Part shown: positions 1 through 9,534 of the stretch, in pieces
How positions within the stretch are numbered: position 1 is the stretch's first letter
Layout: each line of letters opens with the position of its first letter
Assembly: GCF_901933205.1 (NCBI RefSeq)
Contig: NC_044582.1
Span: forward strand, 18,761,820-18,825,819
Source of the DNA: Camarhynchus parvulus
Taxonomy: Eukaryota > Chordata > Aves > Passeriformes > Thraupidae
DNA length: 64,000 bases
Direction: 5' to 3'
Notes under the pieces: model-generated
What the model was told of the DNA's origin: nothing
The model's database searches: none
What the model saw: the letters and a program-made list of their open reading frames with translations, nothing else
Position numbers and translations under genes: made by a program

Positions 1-2771
1 GCAGCAGGTGCCTGCAGCACACCAGCAGCGCCCAGAGTCCCAGCACAGCCCAGGAGAATCCCACAGGACGCCGGGACAGGGAGGCTCAGCTCAGCCCAGG
101 GCAGGGGGGCTGTTCTCACTGCTGAGGGGCTCCTCTCCCCACTCACATCCCACATTTACAGCATTTTCAGCCTGCCTCTGCCTGGCAGCAGGAACCAAAC
201 TGCCCTCAGAGGTACAGGGAGGTCCCAGCAGGGCCAGACTCAGCCCAGGAGGGAGCAAAGCCTCCTGCAGACAGCCAGCCACCCCAGAGTAACAGGAAAA
301 CTCTGCAGCTGGACCCCTCTGACCTCCCACACACCTTCTGTGTTATCCAGCAGACAAAAGGAAGTTTTTCAGCACTACCAGCTCTGTGCATGGAGCATGG
401 GGCTGTACAAAAGATCAGGAGAACAGGGGAAGGGTTTTCACACCAGCTGCCTTGTGACTCTGACAGGTGAGGGGGATTACCCGTCCCTGCCAGCCTGGCC
501 TGAACCCATACAGCACCTGGCAGGAATACAGGGGGATTTGGTTTGGGGAAATTATCCCGTTATTTGTTTTTTGTAATAATTATCCTTTTTAACATTCCCT
601 GCAGCAGAAATCAGAGTTGCACCACTGCTGCCAGGGGATGGAAACAGTGCCAGCCTCAGAGCTGCCTTTGGATTTCTCTCGAGTGAAACACAGCACCGAA
701 CCAGCCCAAAATTAACTCCATCCCAGCCAAAGCACACATTGAGAAATGTAAGGATGGAAGTGAAGCTTCCAGAGCTGACAGAGCACTGCAAAGCAGATTT
801 CAGACAAATTTTAATTTTGCTTATTTTCTCAACCCACAGCTTGTATGACATGAACTGATAAAGGTTGTTCTGCTCTAGGAGAGGCCACCGAGAGCCTCGG
901 GAGGAAGCTCAGGAGCTCTGGGAGGGAGGAAGACTCAGGCGTTCCCGGCTCCCAGAGCTGCCCCTCTCTCTCTCAGCACATGGAGCAGCCTCGCATCGCC
1001 ATCTCTTGGCAGATGGTTGCAGAACAACCCAACTATACACGAAATTAACAGGAACAAAACGTTGGAGCTATAAACAGAGACATGTTTCTCTTACAAGCCA
1101 AACAACAACAGACAAAGTCTAGCTGAGGAGTCAATATCCACTTCCCTGACTCTCAATACCTGTATTTAACGTTAGGCACACTTTAAAAAACAAACAACTG
1201 AGAACTCAAATACAGTCTAGCCCACTCCCCCCTCCCCCTTTTTCATTTTAATTTTTATACAAAAGAGTAATTTTTAAAGCCAGCTTATATAAGCAGCACA
1301 TAACCACTACTCTGAATTCAAGATTTTACCTACTTGATTAAAAGAGGATCAAATTATCATCAAACTTATGGGCTAAAATATGGCTCAAAGTTCCTGGTTC
1401 TTTCAAGCATATAAAGTGACAAGTAGCCTAAATTGCAAGGAGTTGGGTTTCTTTTACTTCCTAAAATCCTTTGTCAAGCCTTTGGAAAAGAGATTATTTA
1501 TTCAGCACAGAGCTGTAAAATCTAGCTTAAGAGCAAGCCCCTAAAACAATTTGAGGATTTAGTCCTAGTGAAATCCAGTGGCACTTGGGGGACTCTTATA
1601 AATTTTATTTGTGATTTCTGTAACTATGTGCAAGTCAGCAATTGAAATCCACAACAGGAAGTGTTGGCAGGCCCAGCAGAGTTAACACCCCAAAGCAGGG
1701 GCTCCAAGCAGTGGTTTTTAGGGGACAGCAGCCAGAAGCAGTCAAACAACAGCTCCTGCATGGCACCAAGCCAGGCTCCAGGGCCATTTACCATTATTCC
1801 AGCTGAGTGAACAGAAACAGTTTGCAGCAGTTCAACACTGAGCCCATCAGATGTGGCTCTTTGCATTGTTATAAAAGGATGACAACAGCAAGAGCTGTAA
1901 AAAACCACCCAGAATTATGAAGTTGCAAACACTGGGAGGTAAACAAGGTCACTGACTAGCTCCTCGAGATGCAGCTATATGGATCTGACCTTTCCGTAAA
2001 AAGTGGTAATTTCAGCGAAAATAACCTTTCAGTTCCAAGGGAAAGGGGAGTAACTCATGTCTCCTGCCCTGGCAGTTCATGATGAGACTCCCAGCCCTAA
2101 TTTAAAGGTCACCAACAATCCTTTGAAAGCAAGATTGCTTTTCACTGTGTCCACGTTTCATGTAATGTGGTCAGAGCTGAGTAGCCCACAAGAGCAGGAG
2201 CACAGCTGCCCAGCCCTCCCTCCAGGGCTCATCACCTCCTTGGACGCACCAAAACCACATCAGAATCATCACTAAAACTGCCGGCACAAAGGATTAATTT
2301 GCTGGTTTCTATTACAGGAGTTCTATCACTATTCTCACTCTGGTAATGGGGAGAGGAACTCAAGTCCTTGCTATGCAACACTCTTCAAAGCCAGCTAATG
2401 CTGCACTCAAATCAGAGCTCCAGGTGTTTTCCAAACAGGAGCAGCCTTCACTCCGTGCCTGCCTGCTCAGCACTTGGTGATGGGGGCTGCATGCAAAGGA
2501 CACTCCTGGAGGTCAGAGCAGGGCTACATTCCTAAATCCCAGAGGTAATATATTCCTAAAAAGTTAATTAAAAGTTCACTTCCCACCTGGAGGCTGGCCA
2601 GAAACATCCCTGGGACCCTCCCACTGGTGGTTTTAGGTGTGATTTGTACATTCAGGAGCAGCTGCTGAGGCACAGAGAGCCCATGGCCCCTGGCTCCCCG
2701 TTACCTGCACAGGAGCCCTCCCAGTTCTCACCTGCCCTGCCCTGGGAGCCTTCCCAGCACTGAGAGGCTTC
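1..2771. other. Intergenic DNA, no gene recognised
   Basis: This stretch has only short open frames in all six frames, and none resembles a protein family I know. The first 340 bases are GC-richer than the rest, and the remainder is AT-rich with scattered A/T runs. I see no CpG island, RNA gene or clear repeat. It lies upstream of the SETMAR-type gene, and the next gene to the left is outside the window. Confidence 0.6.
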
Positions 2772-2990
2772 CACAGAACCCCAAATTGGTTCCATCCATC
2801 CCATCCCAGCCCTGCCATGGCAGGGACACCTCCCACTGTCTCAGGTGCTCCAGCCCTGGCACTGCCAGGGATCCAGGGGCAGCCCCAGCTGCTCTGGGCA
2901 CCTGTGCCAGGCTCTCACCAGCACAAATTCCTACCTAATATCTAATCTAAACCTACTCTCTGTCGATTCAAAGCCACCCAAAACCAGTGT
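2772..2990 (-). repeat. CR1 LINE 3' fragment
   Basis: The stretch reads as the reverse complement of the 3' end of avian CR1. It shows the usual blocks 'CCATGGCAGGGACACCTCCC', 'GGGATCCAGGGGCAGCCCC' and the tail 'CTAATATCTAATCTAAACCT'. It is a 5'-truncated, decayed copy with no ORF. Confidence 0.85.
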
Positions 2991-4399
2991 TGCATAGAGC
3001 ATTAAGATAAAAATTGAGGGATTACATCAAAATTAATTACCTTTCAGAGCTATTAATTTTGAAAAAAGCTGAAATCCTACATAAGCTAACTTTATTTCTT
3101 TTTTTTTTCCCTTCCTAAATTTGCTTTGAGAAGGAACATTTAGCATTTAAGCATTATGCCTTTGAGATAAATTGTATTTAAAGGTTACAGCACAAAACTA
3201 CATCTCTCAGCCCTATGCTAGATGGTTTATTAATTGCCCTGGATACACACTCATAAATTTGTTTGGGTAATTTGATGAGAGGAATTGATTTACTATCACA
3301 GTGAAATACTACATTAAACACACATAATTCGTTCTTCATACAGCTCCTCCCCCCTTTAAAAGCATCCTGTCTGACTGCAGGCCACACTGAATTATTATTC
3401 TGTAATCATTAAGTGATTTATTTACCCACAGCACACACAGTTAACATTAATCTATATTCCTAGTCTAGTTTCACCTTTATGTTTTCTGTTGTCCTACCAA
3501 CAAGGAAAAATTATGGATTTAAGCCAGAGTACAGTTATGGAGCAGCAAGACAAGAAAAGCAACATTTTTATTCTCAAAACATATCTTTTCCAACAATGCA
3601 AATGGGAAAATGAAATCTTTTTGAAAGCATAAACAGCACAGAATCATCACAGTGAAAAATTTGTAATATACTAAGCAAATGTTGCTTGTGGGGGGGAAAA
3701 AACCCCCAAACCCTAACCCATCTTTATTACTGTTAAATCAGTTAATAAAGGAAAGGCTCAGACCAAGATGCTACCTGTGGTGAGAACTAGAAGGACTTTT
3801 TCCAGCCTGACCCAACATTCACTTGAGATAAATGTGATTATTCCTCACTCAACCTCCCATTTATTCACAAAGCATTACAATTTCCCCCCAGCCTTGGCTC
3901 CTGCGCATCTGCAGGGGTTGCATTCCAGCAGTTCTTGAGAGACTTGAACCAACAAGATAAAACACAACTGACAGCAAACCACCAAAAATAACCACTCCAA
4001 CCAGAGCATTTCCAGGCACCAGGCCACACCAGCAATGAGAAATCAAGAGCAGGAAACTAAATTATTTACTTTAAAAAGGAAGCTAAAAAAAAAAACATAA
4101 GAAATTTTCATTACACCCTGTTTTATGAGGTATAGAGATGAGACCTGGGAAAAGGAAACATCTAGATTCTCTGAGAAAAGAACCTGAATCAATACAGTCC
4201 TTTTGGGGCCAATTGAGATGAAAACACTAGAGTGGTTTTGGTTTGCTGATTTAAGATTTCTTTTTTTAATTTTGAGATTTTTTTGTTCATGTACTAAAGA
4301 ATGTGGTGGGTTTGGTGGTGGCTAATCACTAATACACTCACTTTTTGTTGTGGGATAGGATTAAGAGAAAGGTAAAGTAGGTTTAAAACTTTAAGAGGG
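2991..4399. other. AT-rich intergenic DNA
   Basis: No gene is recognised. At 3689-3720 a G run, an A run and a C run follow one another and lead into a short CCCTAA-like stretch. The last 60 bases before the LTR at 4400 are purine-rich and could be a remnant of retroviral sequence just upstream of an LTR, but this is not certain. Confidence 0.5.
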
Positions 4400-4800
4400 T
4401 GTGGCATTCACATTCTCTGAAAAATCCCTTTGCCCAGGATTTTTCTCCTGAGAAGTCAAGAAGCCTCAGCAGAAAATGAAAACAATTATTATCTCATTTG
4501 CTTCTCCTGTGCTTTACTGCTTTGGAATGCATTTGGACATGGTTTATCCAACAGGTGATTGTTTCGTTGGTTTCATGTGAATTGTTTTTGACTTAATGAA
4601 CAAATTAGTGCCAACCTGTCTCAGGACTCTGGAGAGAGCCACGAGTTTTCATTATTATCTTTTTAGCCTTCTATAAGTATCCTTTCTGTGTTCTTTAGTA
4701 CAGCATTCTTTAATATAATATAGTATCATATAATAATAAATTCGCCTTCAAGAACCTGGAGTCAGATTCATCATCCCTCCCTTTGTCTGGGCACCCCACA
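4400..4800 (+). mobile_element. Endogenous retrovirus LTR, probably solo
   Basis: The element is about 400 bp, starts with TGTGGCATTCACATTC and ends with CCCCACA. Near its 3' end it has an AT-rich stretch with AATAATAAA, as expected for an LTR poly(A) region. A second copy lies in reverse orientation at 37141-37554. The two share the start 'CCCTTTGCCCAGGATTTT' and the end 'GTCAGATTCATCAT'. I remember this type as abundant in songbird genomes. No gag, pol or env frame lies beside it and I see no clear target-site duplication. Confidence 0.75.
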
Positions 4801-6219
4801 AACACCACAGGGATCCTCTCTCAGCTCCATTCCCTCTGGCAGAAGGGGCAGATCTCCCTCTGGCAAGCAGCAGCACACTAAGACAAACCACCAGCCAGGG
4901 CTGGCAGCAGGAGTTCGCTGAGCCTGCTGTACCCCTGAGCCATCCACTCACACACTGCCTGCAGCCCCCTGGACTGCCCAGTACACATGTAGCTCATAAA
5001 ACCTTGAATGGTGTGCAAATACATCTCCCTCAGGCAGAGGGAAATGCCAGAGGTCACCCGTGTCAGAGGAAGTTTGTTCATACAAGGCAGATGGGGAGCA
5101 CAGAAGGAATTTGATGTGCACTTCAAAGGGAGGGAATTTGTCCAGTCTGGCAGGCAGCTCTGTGTCTCACTTGGAAACGAGCTTCTTTTGAAGAAATACT
5201 GTTACACACGAGTCTGGTTAACTGAAAGGCTGTTCTGTGGCTTTCTCTATTAACAAAAATATCAGGAAACATTCCCTGCCAAACATCAGCACAGTTCTAG
5301 CCAGCAGATGTGGGGTCCATCCAGTCTTTGTAAGTGGATCAACTGCTGCTGCCAGGCCAAAATAGGGGCGAGTTTAATCACCTGAAATACATCAAGACTA
5401 ATTCTCACAAAAATATATTACTATTAATGAGGAATCCATTTGCATGGTGAGAGCTGAATTGTTCTCATTGCTTTAACTTGTTTTGCTTACACCCAAGGAT
5501 GAGGCAAAGTGTTGAGTGATAAAATTTTGTTACTCATCTCAAAGACTTTCTGAGTGTATTGGCAAAGAGATTTATGGTTCCTATTACCCAATCAGTGCTG
5601 CAAGAGCAGCACAAGGGAGGGGGTGAAATGCAGAGCCCTGTGATAACCAAGAGCTCAACCACTGCTGAACTTCTTCCATGCAGCCCTGAATCAGTTTTCT
5701 TATCTGAACAAGAAAGGAAACAAAGTGCATCTCTCTCTGCAGAAGCACTCGGAGATATTTTGATAAACTGCAGTATTCAAACACAGCATTTTCCAAGGTC
5801 AGCCCTCTCTGAGCAGCTAAGGCACGCTTAAGTAAGCTCATCTTCAACTTCTCCTTCCAGGATTGCACACACCATGGCCAGAGCTGGCTGCAGCCTGCAT
5901 TTCCCGGGGAGGGTTTCAGCAGCTCATTAGCACACAGCAGGAGCCCGGGCTGGGGAACGAGCCCCCCCGTGGCATTCACATTCCCTGAACGTGATTCCTT
6001 TGCGTTACCTTGTTCTTTCAGAGATTAGTCCCACAGGAAAGGAGGGAGCCTCCAAACAGGCTCCTGAGCAAAAGGCTCCTGGTCACCGTCCCTGGGAGAG
6101 CCCTAAAACCGGGACCTTGGGGCCAAAATCAGCACAAGGAAGACACAGCTGAGCTGATGGAGAGCCGGCAATACTCCCAGCTGGAGAAAGGGCTGCACCA
6201 GATCCCCAGGAGCACCGAT
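4801..6219. other. Intergenic DNA, no gene recognised
   Basis: Only short open frames occur, on both strands, and they overlap one another without any family likeness. I see no repeat or regulatory structure I can name. Confidence 0.5.
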
Positions 6220-6278
6220 GGTGACACCAGAAACACGTGGAATTCCATGGTTGACACCAGAACCACATGGAATTCCAT
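6220..6278 (+). repeat. Two-copy tandem repeat of about 29-30 bp
   Basis: The unit contains GACACCAGAA followed by ATGGAATTCCAT or its near copy GTGGAATTCCAT, and occurs twice in a row. The 12-base ATGGAATTCCAT is itself a palindrome in the second copy. Confidence 0.8.
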
Positions 6279-7808
6279 GTTTATCACTACCTGGTTTAGT
6301 TTCCACCACACCAATTTGGAATCTTTGATTCCTGGGCCTTTTGCCTACCAGAGAGACAGGAAAGTTTCACATCCAGTTTCCTCTAGGCCAGGATTGTACC
6401 AAGGTTTCTGAGCACACCTCCCTGAAGTGCAGCTGATGGGCCACAGGTTCACAGCCCTGAGCTCGCCCACCTTGGCACAGCACGCAGCCTCAGCCACCAA
6501 AATCCTGAGCGAGGTAAAGAACAAACTCACAGTTCAGGCAGGACAAACCTCACAAATTGCAATGCTCAGAAGAATATTAAGAAATCCAAAAGAGTGTAGA
6601 GAGGGATCAGAAAAATTACTTGTGAGAAGTATTACTTATATAGGGGGAAAACTCAACACCTTAATACATATAGTGTAACAAAAGGGATTTACAGTCTCAT
6701 CCCAGAGACTGCAAAAGAAATTCCCAGGTGCCTCAGATCAGCATCACAAAGTTCACCTCTAATTTGCTCTTCCAGCTCCATTTTAAGCTGTCCTTCCATA
6801 ACAATTCTAGATAACAAATGAAAATAACTTCCACCCAGCCTGGACCTCCCAACACTTTAACCCAGTCATAGTTCAACACAACAGAGCTCTAGATGAGATA
6901 AGGAGGAGGAAAACGCTGGATTTTCCATGACCTTTTGCAGATTCCCAAATCCCTCCCCTGCACATACAAGCAGCCTGTTTCTTCTACAACAGAGTGATGA
7001 CTTGTTACTGCAATCATTTCAAAATGGTAGGGAATTCCATCTGGCACTGAGGATCAGCAGCCAAATCAGGGTCTTGATCTAAAGGTCAGCTTGTTAATAA
7101 CAGAAAGCCCTAAACTGAAGCACATTTTAGCATCACCAACCACTCAGAACTCCAGCAGCTCCCCTAAAGCTGATCTGCCTTCCCCACCCTCCCGGGGTGA
7201 GAGCAGCCACGCCGAGCAGCTGTGGTGGACAAACCCAGGACCACAGGCTGTGCTTAGACCCTTCCACCATGTGCATTCAGTAACAAAGCATTAATAGCAC
7301 AACTTTAAACTGATGAAAGTCTCCCCCAAAATTAGGCCAGACATCGAGAAGCACAGACCTCCAGCAATGCCTCTTTTGTACCTCCCCTCCTCTTACAGCT
7401 CCAGTGCAAAAACAATCCTTTCAATCACCCAACAAACAACAATTTCACTACCTTCACAGCAGCTCTCTACCCCCATTATCCCCCACAAATACAAATTCCA
7501 TTGTCCAAACTCACCAGCAACTCCCCTGCTGCTGCTCAGCTCCTTTTTCCAGACAGGACAAAGGAAACAAAAGAAGCAACAACTTTCCACTTCTTGAATG
7601 TTGCAGAAAGAGGGATCAGGAAAGCCAGGTCAGTAACTATCCCAGGGAAAAGCAGCCACAAGTAACATCCTCCTGAAGGAGCACAGAACACACTCCAGAA
7701 ACTTCTGATGCCCAGCTCTGAGGCAGGGCTTATTTGTAGGTGTGCTAATTAAGTTCCAAATGGAAACACCTGGCTTGTGCAGTGAAATGATTTAACAGTC
7801 TCAGCTTC
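6279..7808. other. Intergenic DNA, no gene recognised
   Basis: Short open frames only. The 7370-7600 part is pyrimidine-rich with many CCT and CAA runs, which explains the overlapping frames there. Nothing identifiable. Confidence 0.5.
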
Positions 7809-7985
7809 ATCAACCTCAAATGCAAAACACCTGAGCTAAATACAAAAGCTGTTGGACTCCTCCCAGCAGGGGAGCACACCTGGCTTTGCTTTCCCAATCA
7901 ACCTCAAACCCAAAACACCTGAGCTGGGGTAAATGCTAAAGCTAATGGAGCCCCTAGCAGGGGAGCACACCTGACTTTGTTTTCG
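7809..7985 (+). repeat. Two-copy tandem duplication, unit about 88 bp
   Basis: Copy one runs from 7809 to 7896 and copy two from 7897 to about 7985. Both begin ATCAACCTCAAA, continue with AAAACACCTGAGCT and finish with CAGGGGAGCACACCTG. The copies differ at scattered bases, so the duplication is not recent. Confidence 0.8.
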
Positions 7986-8073
7986 CAAGACACGGGGCAG
8001 TTTCCAGTTCTGAAAGAGACCGTGTGAGATGCTTTAGAAGAATGTCATACATTGCACAGGTAGGACTTCCCTG

Positions 8074-8300
8074 AGCCAGGTTTAGATGAGAGATTGGGAA
8101 TAAATTCTTGGTTGTGAGGAGAGGAGGTCCTGGCACAGGTGCTCAGAGCAGCTGGGGCTGCCCCTGGATCCCTGGCAGTGCCCAAAGCCAGGCTGGACAG
8201 GGCTTGGAACACCCGGGACAGTGGGAGGTGTCCCTGCCATGGGAGGGGTGGCCTTGGGTGGGATTTAGGGTCCCTTCCAACCCAAACCTGTGTGTGATCC
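8074..8300 (+). repeat. CR1 LINE 3' fragment
   Basis: Plus-strand CR1 3' end. It shows 'CTGGGGCTGCCCCTGGATCC', 'AGGCTGGACAGGGCTTGG', 'GGTGTCCCTGCCATGG' and 'GGTCCCTTCCAACCCAAACC' in the expected order. It is 5'-truncated. Confidence 0.88.
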
Positions 8301-8397
8301 CAAACCACAACTTGTTTCTATGGGTTTGTGTTTCCCATCACACAGAACACTGATTTGGCTGGATTATGTCCTGCCAAAAGCCATAGTCCCCAGCTGT

Positions 8398-8860
8398 AAA
8401 AAACAGGAACACACTCCCGGAGCTAAAGTGATTTCAGCATTTATTGTAATAAGGCCTAGAGCTTGGGGTGCCCACGGGCCGAGCAGGAGCATTCCCATCG
8501 AGGATGCTGCAGCGCTGGAATCGTCTTCCTTCCTGGAGATGTCCCCGATGTTCCACGCGGAGCAGCACACATTCACTGGCTCGGATGTCCCCTTTTATCC
8601 TGTTCTTTGTCCCTTTGGATTGGTTTCTGTTGGGATCCTTCATTTGTATGAAGGTTTACGCTCTTGATTGGCCCATTACAGTTCTGTGCAGGTTGGCTCC
8701 TTTCGCTTGGGGAGTGCACTTTACTGAGGTGTAATACAGTGAGTACTGTATTTCTTATAACTACCCTTTTACAATATAACAACCAAACTTTTTAACAGTA
8801 CACGCTCAACAATTATTAACTATTTTATAACAGTTTCTGACCCATTTTTGACAATGACCT
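8398..8860 (-). mobile_element. Probable LTR of an endogenous retrovirus
   Basis: Read on the minus strand this stretch has the layout of an LTR. An AT-rich upstream part is followed by a TATA-like GGATAAAAGG (plus 8591-8600). A GC-rich segment of about 150 bp comes next, and then a poly(A) signal AATAAA (plus 8440-8445). The exact ends, any target duplication and the family are not clear to me. No retroviral coding frame adjoins it. It could instead be another kind of repeat. Confidence 0.55.
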
Positions 8861-8955
8861 TGGCTGTTCCCGTCCCCAGAACGGGAGCATGGGGCACTGC
8901 CTGCCCTGCACGGGGGCTCGGAGTCCCATCCGCTCATCAGACACGGTAACTTGTT

Positions 8956-8998
8956 AAAAAAAAAAACAAACAAACAAACAACAACAACAACAAAAAAC
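8956..8998 (+). repeat. A-rich (CAAA)n / (CAA)n simple repeat
   Basis: A run of A is followed by four CAAA-type and several CAA units and another A run. This is ordinary simple-sequence DNA. Confidence 0.9.
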
Positions 8999-9356
8999 TA
9001 AAACAAAAACCACCCGAACACCTTCAAAATAAGCAGGGATTGACAGGCACGTGAGGAATTAACACAACTCCGTGGTTTGCCATTAACAGACCATTGATGC
9101 GAGCACTTCACACGCATCGCACGAAGCGCAGCGCGGTTTGGAGGCGCAGCCTCGGGGAGGGAGGGAGGGAGGGATCGGAGGGGATACCGCGGCATTTCCC
9201 CGTTCCCTGCCGGGGGTGGCTGCATCCCTGGGCCGGGGATGCGGGGCGGGACCGGGCGGGACCGGGCCGGCGTTGAACGGAGCCGCGCCGGGGCCGGGGC
9301 TCCCCCTCAGTGCCCGCCCCGATGGGGAAGGGACCGTGCAACGCGGCACCGCCCCC

Positions 9357-9450
9357 ATTGGAGCTGTCAATCACCGTTTCTGCCCAATCAGCCAGCGGCA
9401 TCGCCTTCGCGCAGCCAATGGGCGCGGTCCTTTGGCGGCGGGGGCGGGGC
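9357..9450 (+). promoter_or_regulatory. SETMAR-type core promoter with three CCAAT boxes and a GC box
   Basis: A reversed CCAAT box (ATTGG) lies at 9357-9361. Two forward CCAAT boxes lie at 9384-9388 and 9415-9419, and a GC box GGGGCGGGGC at 9441-9450. The spacing between boxes is about 27 and 31 bp. The start codon follows at 9457 and there is no TATA box. Evenly spaced CCAAT boxes are typical NF-Y binding arrays in housekeeping promoters. The exact transcription start is not visible. Confidence 0.7.
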
Positions 9451-9456
9451 GCGGGC

Positions 9457-9534
9457 ATGGCGGAGCTGAGCGGCGGCAGCGAGGCCGTGGCCGTGGCGCT
9501 GTGGCCGCCCGGGGAGGCCCCGCCGGCCTTCCAG
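9457..9534 (+). CDS. SETMAR: SETMAR coding exon 1
   Basis: The exon is 26 codons, starting MAELSGGSEAV and ending PPAFQ, followed by donor GTACCG. The ATG is the first in frame that gives likeness to human SETMAR. An upstream in-frame ATG at 9310 lies inside the promoter and is rejected. Human SETMAR has a longer N-terminus. Confidence 0.9.

Noticed and set aside
6010..6411. 133-codon plus-strand frame
   Set aside because: It runs through the 29-30 bp tandem repeat and has no recognisable domain. No promoter or splice context.
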